A stretch of DNA of 64,000 nucleotides from Medicago truncatula (taxonomy: Eukaryota; Streptophyta; Magnoliopsida; Fabales; Fabaceae), in contig NC_053044.1 in NCBI RefSeq assembly GCF_003473485.1, forward strand, positions 5,344,501 to 5,408,500, in the 5' to 3' direction. This document shows positions 10,601 to 22,641 of this stretch, in pieces. Made by a program: the position numbers and the translations under genes. Each line of letters opens with the position of its first letter. Position 1 is the stretch's first letter. The notes below the pieces were generated by a model, which was given only the letters and a program-made list of their open reading frames with translations, was not told the origin of the DNA and ran no database searches.

Positions 10601-11413
10601 TGAATGACTTCTTAGTCAATGTAACAAAGCATGTACTGACTACTCATAAGAACCAAAAACTGCTCAACAAGTATATGGTGGAATGCAAACAGGTAATCAT
10701 TTTCATTTTCATTCTAGCTTACAATGTTGGAGATTTCATGAATATTTTCACGTGTAAACTACTGTTTTAACAAACTAGTATATTAACATAGGGCCCATTT
10801 TGGATTCACTTATTTTTGAGTTTATACAAGACAATCTATGTAAATAAAGAAACTTACGTAAATAAAGAAACTCTTATGTATTATTCATGGGTTTGTGAGT
10901 AGTTTATTAAAACCCATTTTATAAAGATACTATTTTCGTTAGTAAGAGCTTTTGAATGAACATAAAAACTTTTTTTTGAGTTATATGCAAATTTGCATAA
11001 GCTATTCTTCCTAAGCTAAAAAAATAAGGCAATCTAAACGGCCCATAGTAAAAAGATAGCTATTTATATTGATTAAGTGATTATTTATAATGATTATACT
11101 AGTAATTATATCTTATTTTGTTGCTCTTTTTAGCTATCTCACATGCTAAGAACTGATGCCATATAGCTAGCTACTTTGAGCTGGAAAGAGGACAAGTCTT
11201 CAAGATATCTGGTAACTTACTGCTGTGTTGTGTAATAGTTTGTTTACATTCTGCTTCCTGCCATGTATGGAACAGTGACAATTTCAATTTTATTGTTTTA
11301 GAATCTATCATGCTTATAGTTAGCAAAAAGATTATAATTGGATTGTTTAGTGTTTGCAAGTTCTATTGTGTATGTGCTCTGTGTTGCCATTACATTTTTG
11401 AAAGTTGTCAAGT
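10600..11413 (+). pseudogene. Partial duplicate of the RPB5-family gene (exons 3 and 4 plus 3' UTR)
   Basis: 10600-10692 copies exon 3 of the gene at 19027-22641 (LNDFLVNVTKHVL, then KLLNKYMVECKQ). It starts and ends exactly at the parent's exon borders and keeps a GT donor, but lacks seven codons in the middle. 11133-11240 copies exon 4 (SHMLRTDAI, ..., GQVFKI-like), preceded by a TTTTAG acceptor. A 2-base insertion creates a frameshift and stop after DAI, and part of the end is deleted. 11240-11413 matches the parent's 3' UTR (ggaacagtgacaatt, attgttttagaatctatcat, ttctattgtgtatg). The upstream exons are absent. Confidence 0.85.
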
Positions 11414-11792
11414 TGGAAACTTATGATAGTTGACCACATCATATGAAGCACGGACATCGACACGACACGGACACTAACATAACATGCGAACATTGACAAT
11501 AAATTTGAGAAAATGACATAATTCAGTGTAATCATATGTGTCATTGTCGTGTCGGTGTCTGACACCAACGCGTGTTCGACACTATAACACATCTAATCTG
11601 AGGAGTGTTTGTGCTTCATAGACCAAAGGCTTCATGGTTCAACATATACTTTTACACTTATGTTATAAACTTGTTTATTTAGTGCATAAGTAGGTGAAGA
11701 GAGATGGTTTCTGTGAGTTTGAAAAGATTATGTTCCCTTTCCCTCCAATTCCAGATATTATAATAATATTATTCATTCATAGATTCTTTGAT

Positions 11793-12500
11793 ATGAGGAT
11801 TCGAAAAGCCGCGAAGATTTCCCCTCTTCTATTCACTTGTTCGTCTTCACTACTACAAAATGATTCATTACCGGTTGAACCTTTTCAAATGCACGTTTGT
11901 CAGCTTAACCAATCTCCATGGGATGTCATCCCCTTTCACTTTGACAAATCCTCAATCCAGTTCGAAGATTCTCTAGCAGCTCTTGATGAAAGTGTGGCTT
12001 CGATGATGGAAACTGACATTGTTGATATTGATAATAAACCTGTGATAGAAAATTCTTCTATCATGGCGATTGACAATAATCAACAATGTGATGGTAATAA
12101 GAAGGTAGTTAATAATAATGGTGGCTGCAACACAGGTTTGAAGAGAAACTCAAATGGGGGAGGAGACATTGAGGCGCCGCGGCGTGGTAGAGGCAGACCG
12201 AAGAAGGTAAAAGCGGATTCAGCTTCAGGTTCGAATAATAATGAATTCTATTTTTATTCTGGGTTTGGTCCACCACGGGGGAAACGAAGAGGTGATAAAA
12301 ATGATGGTGAAGATAACAAGAGTGTTGTAGCATTAGGTACTAGTAGTCATGATGTTAAGGTTAATGTTGGTGTTGATATTGTTCCTTGTTCTGAGGGATT
12401 GAATTATTTTGAAGATTATGAGGATGAATATGATGATGATAATGGGAAGAGGAGAATGAGGAAACCCGTGAAAGAAAGGTCACTAAAATCGTTAATGTGA
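11793..12500 (+). CDS. AT-hook motif protein, plant-specific, function unknown
   Basis: I place the start at 11793 (MRIRKAAKISPLLF), 33 codons inside a longer open frame. The upstream residues are hydrophobic UTR-like translation, while the chosen N-terminus is basic and looks like a real one. The product is 235 residues. Residues 35-47 carry a Q-L-N-Q-S-P-W-D stretch. Residues about 131-138 read RGRGRPKK, a canonical AT-hook that binds the minor groove of AT-rich DNA. A second basic patch (GPPRGKRRG) follows near 170. The tail is acidic then basic (YFEDYEDEYDDD, KRRMRKPVKERS). No other domain is seen. A nuclear role is inferred from the AT-hook and basic patches. The gene lies between two partial RPB5 copies on the same strand. 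Whether untranslated exons lie upstream (10.5-11.7 kb) cannot be told from sequence. Confidence 0.75.
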   Translation: MRIRKAAKISPLLFTCSSSLLQNDSLPVEPFQMHVCQLNQSPWDVIPFHFDKSSIQFEDSLAALDESVASMMETDIVDIDNKPVIENSSIMAIDNNQQCDGNKKVVNNNGGCNTGLKRNSNGGGDIEAPRRGRGRPKKVKADSASGSNNNEFYFYSGFGPPRGKRRGDKNDGEDNKSVVALGTSSHDVKVNVGVDIVPCSEGLNYFEDYEDEYDDDNGKRRMRKPVKERSLKSLM

Positions 12501-13109
12501 AATGAAGCTAACATGTTTCTAAGAAGAATTATTTATATTGGATTGGTGTTCAATGTTGTATTCTTGCTCTTGTTCTTGTTGTTATAATTTTGGCGATATT
12601 TTGGGTGGATTATGAATCTTTTTATCCCCCATCGAATATTTAGGTCTGTTGTATGAAATCTTTCAACCTTTAGGGATATTTTAGGGCGATGTAATTCCAA
12701 ATATTATGACCAGAAGAACTAAAATTTTAGTAGGAGAGAAGTTAGCTATACTGTGCTGAAAATGTTCATTTTTTTCCCCTTAAGATTCCATATTTTTTGA
12801 ATATGCCATTGTTGTTTTTATACTTTTCATGATTAGAAAGAGATTTTACATGAAAGATATGTGATTGACTTGCATTTGGTTGCAAATTGCTAGTGTTGAA
12901 GTCACATGAGGAATGAATTCTAAGAGTGAAAGATTGTGAAGAAGTATCAGGGCATTTGTGGTGAAGATTGTGATTGACTTTCAAGCTTTTTCATGAAGAT
13001 TGTTATAAAGATCATAGAAAAGGAAAACTAAGGGAGGAATGTATGTTGTTTGCAAAAGGTCTTGCAAATCAATTTGATTTGCTGCTAACTTTTCTTGATG
13101 AGCTCTCTG
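12501..13109. other. 3' flank of the AT-hook gene
   Basis: Probable 3' UTR and AT-rich spacer; no further gene supported. Confidence 0.5.
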
Positions 13110-13272
13110 ACTTTTCCATATATGAAACAGTGACAATACCAATTTTATTTATTGTTTTAGAACCTAACAGACACTTTCAATTAGCAGAAATATTGTTATA
13201 AAATGTATTGGTTAGTGTTTAGCAAGTTCTATTGTGTATGAGTTCTATGTTGCCTACATGGTTTTGAATTTT
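13110..13272 (+). pseudogene. Second copy of the RPB5-family 3' UTR
   Basis: This segment aligns with the parent's 3' UTR (reverse strand, 18865-19020) and with 11260-11413. Shared blocks are gaaacagtgacaat, attgttttagaacctaaca, agcaagttctattgtgtatg and gttctatgttgcc. No coding part of the parent is recognisable here. Confidence 0.75.
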
Positions 13273-13761
13273 CTTTGATAAGCAGTAAAATCCTATTCTT
13301 TCTCAATCTATATAAGTCTTTTCCTTCAAGCTTTTTATATATTTTACCTTCAACTTCACCTTCACCAGTATAATCATTTTTATATGCCATACTAGACATT
13401 GTCAACATCGACATGATCAAAGAAAAGAAGATATTGTCCACCATCGTGCCTAGTATGACATTATGTATTCAATATTTTTGCTAAAGGGCAATGTGCGTCT
13501 TATATCCAACTATTAAGTACAAAAAGTATGGAGCAAACGGAACACGACCTATCAGAAGATGTTTCCTTGCTAAGCGCATGGTTTTAGAATATTGAAGATG
13601 AAGACGAAACTCCATTTGATCATCATCATACTAGCCATGAAATGTACGCAACAACTGCATTTATAACAGGCACCTCATTTCTCTGCATATGTTTTTGCCT
13701 CGTGGTTCAACCCATGAAGAAAATTGATGTGCATGGTGAAGGAAAGGACCAGAAACAATGA

Positions 13762-14150
13762 GCAATTGGACTTGGTTGAAGAGCTTGTTGATCAATATAT
13801 TCACTTTGTCAATTTTAATGGATATTAGATCGTTAAGTTACCACTTGTGCCCTTTAAACCTACCCGACATGTATCTGTATTTGCAAGTGCACATAGCCAT
13901 GTCCTCAAGTCAGAACACAGGTTCCTGTTACTGTTATACAAGAGTGTCTAGAATTAACTGTAGAAAAGCATCAAGAGTATTGGAACCTGAGTTCTGACAT
14001 TAGGACATGGCTAAGTGCTACATGTGCAAATATAGATACATGTCGGATGGATTTGAAGGCACCGACAACAACATTAACGGTCTAATATCCACTAAAATTG
14101 ATAATGTGAACTCATTTGTCCATAAGCTCCTCACCCAAGTCGAGGTGCAC
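13762..14150. repeat. Long imperfect inverted repeat (hairpin), about 160-bp arms
   Basis: 13762-13925 and the reverse complement of 13985-14150 match over about 160 bases. Shared blocks include acttgg, gagctt, caattttaatggatattaga, ccgacatgtatct, tttgca, agccatgtcct and aggttcc. The loop is about 60 bases near 13925-13985. It is either a foldback transposon or a young hairpin-RNA locus. Confidence 0.75.
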
Positions 14151-15286
14151 ACTGTTTCATATCGCCTCACCATACAAACCCAATTTTCATCATGGGTTAA
14201 CCCAAGCGACAAAAGACTTATGAAGAGAAATGAGGTACATATCATTAATCTTGCTGTTGCTTTGCATGTCATTCCCAGCATGATAATCCCATGTTGCTAC
14301 TAGCTCATCTCCCAAGTCCAAGTATTACATCCCTGTCGAAGCAATTGAGGATACCTGCATACTGTTGGCGAAAACAAAATGCAACTATGATGATCATTGT
14401 CTACTAGATTCCAAGAAAAAATGTAACTGCAAAATGTCAATTTGGCAACACTAACATACATAAATCAATCTTCACATCAAAGAGACCACAGTGATAATTG
14501 TTACTTGTTCTATATTATAGTCCTTTTTTTTCTAGAGCACTTAAATTTTGCTCTGAAGGTAGTGAAATTCACTTTATAAGTTGCAGTTAACAAGTCTGGT
14601 GGAAAAAGAAAAATGCATTTAGCATATTCAGGACATGAATTTATTTGGTTGTGAACTTAATTTGAAAATCCTCTTGTTACTGTTTCTAGAGGCCACAATC
14701 TTCATTTTCTCATATCTTGTTACTGTTTCTAGAGGCCACAATCTTCATTTTGGTTTAGACATGACATTCGAACATTACTTTTTACATTATTAATTAAAAT
14801 TTTGGAAAGGGTAAAAAGAGTGATGTTAAAACCTATCAAAGAGGAAATTAATTTGTACCTCATCAGATACCACTCCTGCAAACAAGATAAAATAATTCAA
14901 AAACAAAGACTTTAAAAAATAAAAGATAATTTAGGATCAAGTAACTGTAGAAAGCTAATCCTCTTTAGCACTTAATGTATTTACAAGTTTCATACTTACA
15001 ATACATTTAATTTAACTTGTTGAAATATATATAGATAAAGAGTACCAGAGTTACAACGAAAAGAAGAGGACCTAATATATAGAAAAAAAAGAATACTTAA
15101 GGTTCATTGATTCTCATAGTGAAGGAAGCTTCTTGCACAAATACATATTAATTAAAACAAATGAGGTTAGGAGTGGACAATCCACAAAGAGAAGATTACT
15201 CAAGTTCATCACAATATCATATTCTAATGCTTCTAAGAAATGAAAGACTTTGTTGCAACACATCTTTGATTTCATATTTTTACACC
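14151..15286. other. Intergenic DNA with a 43-bp tandem duplication
   Basis: A 36-bp segment beginning cttgttactgtttctagagg occurs at 14673-14708 and again at 14716-14751. Otherwise there is no recognisable gene. Confidence 0.6.
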
Positions 15287-15289
15287 TTA

Positions 15290-16150
15290 GACCATTTACA
15301 ATGGCATGTTGAATTTGCCATTCAACATGTTGAACCATTGTAGGGGAGGGTGTTGAAATGGGAAAAAAGTAAGTTGGAGGAGGGAAGTGTTGAAACAATT
15401 CAACATGTTGAATGCCTGGTCCACGGAGACACTTGGCATGTTTTGATTGGCTGCTCGGATTTTTATCTTCTTAATAATTTGGACCCAATTATTTCATTGC
15501 AAATAATTTTTTTATTTTTTTATTTTTTTACCAAAATTCGTAAAAAAAAAATCTCTATAAATAGAGACTTGGATCATTTGATTTGGACACAGAAAAAAAA
15601 TCAAGTTTTTCACTCTCTTAATATTATTATTAGCTTTTTGTATTAGCCTTTCTTTTGAAGTTTTAGCGTTTATTTAGTGAAATGGATCCCATAAATAATC
15701 AAGTTTTTCACTCTCTTAATCTTATTATTAGATTTGGACACAAAAATAAATTACTTGTGTGTTGTGTACTTGTTTGTTGTCTTGCATTTTAAGCTATTTG
15801 TGTGACCCTTACTTAGTTTGTTGGATTACATTTTATTTAAGTTAAGAAAATAAAAATAAATTATTTAAATAAATTTTGTTTTTACAAAAAAAAAATTGTT
15901 AAGTGTTTTTTTATTTTAATTTAATCATAATCGTTAATTGTAATTTTATGTAATTATAAAAATAAAAATATAAAATTAAATAAGAATAAGAAATAAAAGG
16001 TGGTGGGGTAAGGTGTTGAATGAAAAAACTATTGGAGAGGTAAAAATTGAAAGGGTGTTGAATTAAAAGAGAGAAAATGATGTGGAGTGTTGGGAATCGA
16101 AAAAGTGGGTGTTGAAGGTTGTTGAATTTGTGGAACCATTGTACATGGTC
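15290..16150. mobile_element. Non-autonomous PIF/Harbinger-type element, TTA target duplication
   Basis: The terminal inverted repeats are gaccatttacaatgg (left) and gaccatgtacaatgg (right, reversed), flanked by TTA at 15287-15289 and 16151-16153, the 3-bp duplication typical of PIF/Harbinger. Subterminal gtgttgaa motifs recur near both ends. At 861 bp it has no transposase; an in-element 98-codon frame shows no domain. Confidence 0.82.
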
Positions 16151-16238
16151 TTATAATATGTATGTTTCTCTCTCATTTTATAGCTACTACCCGGGTTGTA
16201 CGGTGACATAAGTGGCCAATGATGGATTGCCACTTAAA

Positions 16239-16370
16239 TTTTTTTTTTTTTTTGAAGAAGCTAAATTAGCCCACCTAAATTGGCGATGGGAAGAATCGAA
16301 CCCGAGACCTCAAGGAGGAGCACACTCCCAGGCCCCAAGTCAATACCACCAGACCAATCCAAATAAGTTT
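16239..16370 (-). mobile_element. tRNA-derived SINE with 12-bp target duplication
   Basis: On the minus strand an A-box-like tggtctggtggta and a B box ggttcgattc lie at tRNA-like spacing, and the element ends in a poly-A tail (T run at 16239-16253 on the plus strand). ttgccacttaaa flanks it on both sides (16227-16238 and 16371-16382). Confidence 0.88.
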
Positions 16371-16382
16371 TTGCCACTTAAA

Positions 16383-17425
16383 ATATTGGTTGATGACATA
16401 GGGTGGGTAGCTTAATTGGTATTCGAGATAAAATAAACAAATATTTTAACTACATGTCAAACCTACGCCTACGGATATTGGTATCCGTATTAAAATAGTA
16501 AATTTACGAAAATATCATCATTAAAATATAAGTGTTATCCACATGAAAGAAATCCTAACCCAATTTCTCAATTTCTGTTCTTGTTTTGATTAATAAATAA
16601 TTTTGTTGTCTTGTACCAAAAAAAAGATACTAATAATAATTTTGTTGTCAAAAGAAGAAGAAACATTCTACATAATTTCCTTTTTTTTTTTTTTTTTTTA
16701 CATAAATGCATTTTTAGAAAAATATTTATTTGAAAAATAAATGCATTTTTTTTACTATTTTAATTTATCCTTGGATAACTGCAAATACCTATGGACATCT
16801 CAAAAACTGTGAAATACTCATCTAACATATATATGTACGAGTATGAAACGAACATTAACATTATTTGAATCCAACATAATAGATAACAGATTCCTACTAT
16901 CCGTACTCGTGAATGTACATTGTCATCTCTAATTAAAATATACTTTTGATACTTTATCTTTTACTCAAGTTCATTATTGTTTTGTATCTTTTTTACAAAA
17001 ATATTTATGGAATTTTTGAAAAAGAAAGTAAACCTCGCCTCAAATTACTAATTTTAGAGTAGAAGATGACAACATAACATCTTTTTGTGACATGTCACCG
17101 ATGTCACAAAAAATATATATGAATCGAGTTTTGACACACATATTTATTTTCTCTTGTTTTTGTTGATTTAAATCAATTAAATAATCGTGTGAGCCATTGG
17201 AACCATAAGTACTTAGAGTTTCTTCTTCTAAAAAGATAATTTCGTCAATAAAATTTCTCAACTTTTAAATATTTGTCCAATATATTTATTTTATTTTTTC
17301 TTTCTAAACTAATCACACTTATTATTTGCTGTCCAAAAGCAATTAGGTGACGGCTAGCTCACTGTCACAGGGTGAACCATAGACCATCGCAGGCATATGC
17401 ACTGCTTGTAAAAATCTTATCATCA
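16383..17425. other. AT-rich intergenic DNA
   Basis: Short poly-T and poly-A runs only; no supported gene. Confidence 0.5.
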
Positions 17426-17434
17426 TTCTTTACC

Positions 17435-17620
17435 GAGAATTGTTATCCCACGTTACATAAGGCTGTGTCACACGAGTAAATGACGTTTTTATCCCTGCGG
17501 CAGTTAACTATCGAAGTTTACTGCAACCGGTTCCAAACTTCGGTAGTTAACTGCCGCAGGAGTAAAAACGTCATTTACTCGTATGACACAGCCTTATGTA
17601 ACGTGGGAACAACAATTCTC
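17435..17620. mobile_element. Foldback MITE of a Mutator-like family (small relative of the element at 55320)
   Basis: Two arms of about 80-90 bases, beginning gagaattgttatcccacgtt and (reversed) gagaattgttgttcccacgt, continue through tacataaggctgtgtca, cgagtaaatgacgtttttac and gcggcagttaacta. Flanks ttctttacc and ttctttata agree at seven of nine positions, consistent with a 9-bp target duplication. The ends are the same as those of the 1.9-kb element at 55320-57206. Confidence 0.88.
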
Positions 17621-17629
17621 TTCTTTATA

Positions 17630-18683
17630 TGGCTAGTGAAATAATGTGCAAAAGATTTTGGCAGATACCACAATTGAAAACTAGTGAACATTTCATCGCT
17701 TATTTTTGAAACAAGTGAACCATGGTAAGTTTAAATTGTTTCCTTTTACATGATAATTGCAACCAAGATAGGAAATGGTCCACAAAAAGATTGCACCGAT
17801 GTGTAATTTCATGCACATAATTGGTCTTGAGATTGAAACGTTTACTTATTGATGCCAACTCATTTTTCCTAATCAATCAAACACCCAAGTAAATTGGTGA
17901 TGGCCACAAGAATCCTCTATTATCAAATTAGAAATTGTGAATTTGAAAGAGATAGTTACTTGTATAAAGTATATACATATGTTGATCAGAGCTGGACTCT
18001 TCAATATATGGTGCGATTGTTTAATCTTTAAAATAAAAAAAGGGTTAAAATAATCTAGAGATTTTTAAAAAAAACTCCGAAATTATTTTTGTTTGCTTAC
18101 TATCCATAAAAATCCACTTAAAAAAAAATGAGTTTTAACTTGTACATGTATTACCCCCTTGTTTTTGAAAAAAATAGATTTTAAAAAATGCTAATCCTAA
18201 TAGCTTTTCATTTTATGGTTAAAATATATATTTTTTGACAATTATTTTTCTAAAAATCCTAAAATAACTAGAGTATATGTAGTTTTTAAAATAGTGAATC
18301 GTACAAATAACAAAAGCATTAAAATTAAAGTAAAGGAAGAGACTAACAATAGTTCGAACAACCAAAACAATAAAAATGATAAGTATTTTTAATGTATGTG
18401 TGTCCAAGAATATTGAACATTTCAGCACAGTATAGCTAACTTGTCTCCTACTTGCACTATCATACACCATTTGTGTATACTTTCATATCTGGCACCCACA
18501 GATAAAATTTTAATTCTTTGGTCTTTAATAATTGGAGGGAAAGTGAACAAAATCTTTTGAAACTCACATATACTAACCATATTCACCTACTTATGCTCTA
18601 AACAAACAAGTTTTTTTATATAAGTGGAAGAGTATATATTGAATAATGAAGCTTTTGAATTGTGATCAACATCATAAATAAGT
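17630..18683. other. AT-rich intergenic DNA
   Basis: No gene or repeat recognised; the frame at 18219-18470 is AT-biased and has no known domain. Confidence 0.5.
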
Positions 18684-18843
18684 CACTACTAAAAAAACAA
18701 AAATTAGTGAGGAAAATTTAGTGAGGGAAAACAAGAAATCCCTCTCTAATTCCGTCAATAAATTTTGCGACCAAAGAATTTGTGAGGGATTTTATATTTT
18801 CCGTTGCTAATTTCCTTCCCTAATTTTGCTTTTTCTAATAGTG
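18684..18843. mobile_element. CACTA-type MITE with 3-bp target duplication
   Basis: The ends are cactactaaaaaaacaaaaa and, reversed, cactattagaaaaagcaaaa. The 160-bp element is flanked by agt on both sides (18681-18683 and 18844-18846). CACTA termini and 3-bp duplications define this superfamily. Confidence 0.85.
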
Positions 18844-18864
18844 AGTTTCCATCTTGACAAGTTT

Positions 18865-19026
18865 CTAACATGTATGGGCAACACTGAACTCATACACAAT
18901 AGATCTTGCTAAACATTTACCAGTTCAAATATTATCTTTCTGCTAACTTTAAGCATGATAGGTTCTAAAACAATAAGACTGTAATTGTCGCTGTTCCATA
19001 CGTGGCAGCATGATGTAATAGAACTA
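18865..19026 (-). other. 3' UTR of the RPB5-family gene
   Basis: Identified because the sequence immediately after the stop codon recurs, with the same block order, at 11240-11413 and 13110-13272. Confidence 0.6.
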
Positions 19027-22000
19027 TTACACGACACAGCGGTACATTACAAGAGAATTAAACATCTCACCACTGTGAGAGATCTTGACGACTTGTCCTT
19101 TTTCCAGTCCATAGTAGCTAGCAATGGCATCAGTTCTTAGCATGTGAGGTAGCTAAAAACAACAACAAAATAGGATATAATTACTGGCATGATAAAAAAG
19201 ATAATGGTTTACTATAATATTACACTTACAACATTAGAAAATCATAATTCTAAGTTATCTGACTCTTCTATAGCAAGAACCTTACTTTAAATTGTAAAGG
19301 AAGTAATATCACTGACACATAAATCAATATATGACATGTTAAAACTTAAACCCTTAATTTTTGTTATTAGTTGTTGAGATTACTTGCTTTACTCTCCACT
19401 CAAACTCAATTTAGAGGAGTCAAAATGATTAATGATTACAAAGTGCTTGTTATAGACAGCCAATAAGCATATTTATCAAGTTTACCTGTTTCTCTTCGAC
19501 CTTATACTTATTGAGCAGTTTTTGCTTCTCATTAGCAGTCAGAACCTCATACTTTGGCTGCAGCACATGCTTTGTCACATTGACCAGCAAGTCATTCAAC
19601 TAGAAGCAAAGTAACATGGTGTTATGGACTTAAAAAACCATTTCAAACTAAAAGTGGTCGGAACTCTTAAGTGGAACCAATTGCTGATTTCGTTTACACA
19701 AATCTTAAATTCAAAATCAAATCGCATTATAAATGAAAATATCTTTAGACCCTTTCAATGTTTTCTTCATCTAAAATGAAATGTGTGACATATAGTGTTG
19801 CATCAACATGATGAAGCTTCCTAATATATCTAGTAAACACTAAAACAAAACTGCAAAAGATATTGATGAATAAGCCTCTGGTCTGAACTTGTGGTTACAG
19901 GGGAAAAAATTAAAGTCATCTTATAGATAATGTGCGATTGTGCGCTAAAACAGCTAAATACAGTTCTCATACGTGATTAAAATGCATAAGCTCAAGTCAT
20001 TTCATGTATCCATTTTACCTTTCCAGAATAGAGGGCTTACATATATTCCTAGTTCCTTAACATATTATGCATAGTTTACAAGAACAACTAAAACAATAAA
20101 AAAGGTTAATTATTTTCTGCACCAAAATATTTAAACTTAGAATAAAAAATTAAACATTCATGAAAGGGCTAACTTACTTGTATGATCTCAACTTTAAATG
20201 GACAGTTTTCCAATTCTTTACGAGCATATGAAGTCATCTTACTTTGCATAACAAGTATCAGCCTACTCAACCTTTCTTTGTCCACAATCTGGCTTTGTAT
20301 AACAATCAAGTTGCTTTTTCTGATATCATCCGTTCCTGGGAAAACAACTTGTACCTGCAAAGCAGAATTTCCTGAGCCACAGTACAGCAATCACAAAAGT
20401 GAATGTATAAAGCACCCCTCATTCTACGGCATTAGGTAACAGTGGATTAAAAACATACAAACAGTTAAATCATTCGGCCGTAGAACAAAAAATGAAACTG
20501 ATCTTGAACAAATGAGGGGGAATCTTATGTCACCCAAGATTGATGAAAGGAATCACAACTCACATAACCGTTCAAAGATAATTTATCCTTACATAACAGT
20601 TCGAAGATAATTCATTCTCACATAACAGTTCTGTTATTATTAAACCGTTGAGGGTCACATTGGATAGTGATACAACCTGAATTGAAATTGCCATCATTTC
20701 TCTCCGTGTATGTTTGATTTGTGAGGTTGAGTTGAGTTAAACTCGACCCAAATTCTAAGCCGGTATCAGAGTCTATTCTAGATTTGTTGGACCAAAAGTT
20801 ATTGATCCTAATTTGGCCTAAATATTGTTATAAGTGGTGAACATCCCTCGTCTTACAACCTAGTTTTGTGGAGTTGTCTCAACTCAAATTCTAAAGTTAA
20901 AAATGACTATCTATATATAAAGCAAAAACATTCCCAAAATTTCACCACAGTTAAGGTTAGTTTTGGGTCTTGGATGGAGTGAATCAGTACATACTGTTAG
21001 TATGCACTCTCATTCAATCGTTTGCTAGCATGTGAAAACATTTTGCGAAAAATATTCTTGTTGTTTTGTATTTTTCATCAATTATTAGCCAAAAACAGAG
21101 AATGACTTTTGCAGCAAAATGGAGAGAAATCACATATGAAAATATGGTGACTTTTTCCTTATGAATAATCAATTGGAAGAGCAATAACATAAAAACTATT
21201 GCTCTTTAGACCTTCAAAATTACTATAGTATTCATGTTCAGTATGATACAAAACAAAACCAATTAAAATAATGAAACCAACCAGAAGCATATTAAGATTG
21301 TGAGAGTATCCAAATACATAACGATCCATGTAAGTTTGAGAGCAACAAAAATAGGCATCACTCATATGCAAAAAAAGACATGCTCTGCCACTGAGACCTT
21401 CATATGTTTCAAAAAGTACCTCAAAAACCTCCTTATTCCCATTAAAATACCAATACAGCGCCATACAGAAACAATGTTATAAAATTGAATCATGTAAAAA
21501 CATTCATTTTCTAAAAGATATTCAAAATCAAATCAAAATTAAACAAATACAAAAAAAAAACCTTCCATCTTCTCCATTTCAATCAACTCATCCATCCAAA
21601 CAACAAATCACATATGAAGGATTCAAAATCACACTTGTCAGATTCAAAATCAATTCCAAAAACTAAATTTCAGTTTCGAATCAGAATCACTTTTGGATAA
21701 ATGAATTCTACTAAAAAACACTAAGGGCCTGTTTGTTAAATCTAATAAAATATTTATTTTGTCATTCAATAATTTATGTTTTTTTAAGTGTCATGAACAT
21801 AGCTCAGTTGACAATGAAATATGCATGACTGGTTCGAGCTCGAGATTACACACGATGTTAAACGTGAAATTATGGTCACTATTTACAAAAATTTTTTTAG
21901 AGATTTTTTAAGAAATAAAAAAGTAATTCTTGGTGATGGTCAAGGTTTAAACCCTGACCTTGCATATATTATACGCATATTTTCATTTTTAAAATAATCA

Positions 22001-22641
22001 TATGTAAAAAAAGATTTTGAAGACAAGCTACTCACTATAGCTTTCCATTTTGCAATTTTTAGATTATTTTTTCCTTTCAAAAGCCCATAAAAAAAATTAA
22101 AAAAAAAACTTTAACCAAAATATCAAAGTTTTTAGGGGTTGTATAGCTCAACTAAAAACTAATTTAACAACTAATTACATTTGTCTTTAAAAAAATCATA
22201 TGAAAGTTTTAAAGTAATGGTTTTTAATGAAAAAACATGCCCTAATGTAACACTAATTTCGCCTCACTATACAAAAAAATCAATTACACATTCAACATCA
22301 CATAATAATGGAAACGAAATGCAACAAAACATTGAAATAGTTTCGTGAATAAACCTGAGAAAATCAGTAACATTGAATAATACCTTGATGGAGGGGTTAG
22401 AGCGAAGAGAAACAGAAACACCAAGGGTATGAGGTTTAGGAAATTCACCAAAACGTGAACGAAACTCAGAAAGAGAAAGAGTGAGATCAGATTCAGAGAC
22501 ATTGTAGCCTCTATCATGAAGCATATCCATCAGAGTCTTTCTGCATTCGAAGTAACGAATGGTTTCAATGTTGCTTTCTTCATTGCATATACGAACCAAA
22601 CATTCGCTTCTTGTTTCGTTTCCGTTTTCAATCATCGCCAT
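19027..22641 (-). CDS. NRPE5: RNA polymerase subunit 5 of the RPB5 family, NRPE5-like
   Basis: Four exons: 22641-22384, 20354-20178, 19599-19486 and 19152-19027, all with GT-AG introns and consistent phase, give 224 residues. The N-terminal RPB5 jaw domain (YFECRKTLMDMLHDRGYNVS, LSLSEFRSRFGE) is followed by LVNVTKHVLQPKY and the conserved C-terminal RPB5 fold that assembles with the polymerase core (LLNKYKVEEKQ, LPHMLRTDAIASYYGLEKGQ, VVKISHSGEM, YRCVV at the end). RPB5 subunits sit at the lower jaw near downstream DNA. The extended acidic N-terminus and the sequence resemble the plant-specific NRPE5 branch used by Pol V in RNA-directed DNA methylation more than the broadly shared NRPB5; that assignment is by memory of family features and is less certain than the RPB5 call. 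The ATG at 22641 is chosen because the open frame begins there in a good context; a second Met follows two codons later. A 2.0-kb first intron holds old repeats. A hAT-like insertion starts about 150 bp upstream. Confidence 0.88.
20690..20900 (+). mobile_element. Remnant of a TRIM-like element in intron 1 of the RPB5-family gene
   Basis: A ggtatcagagtctattctag motif (initiator-tRNA primer-site-like) lies near 20760 and ataagtggtgaacatccctc plus ttacaacctagttttgtgga follow. The same phrases occur in the better preserved TRIM at 61435-61777. The ends are not clear. Confidence 0.45.
21785..21870 (+). mobile_element. Possible old SINE fragment
   Basis: catagctcagttgaca followed by ggttcgagctc looks like tRNA A and B boxes, similar to the SINEs at 36008 and 53875. 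No tail or duplication is visible. Confidence 0.35.

Noticed and set aside
11694..11792. 33-codon N-terminal extension of the AT-hook protein
   Set aside because: It is hydrophobic and AT-driven, and the internal MRIRK start gives a typical basic N-terminus.
16290..16310. tRNA gene suggested by a ggttcgattc B box
   Set aside because: No cloverleaf; a poly-A tail and 12-bp target duplication show it is a SINE.
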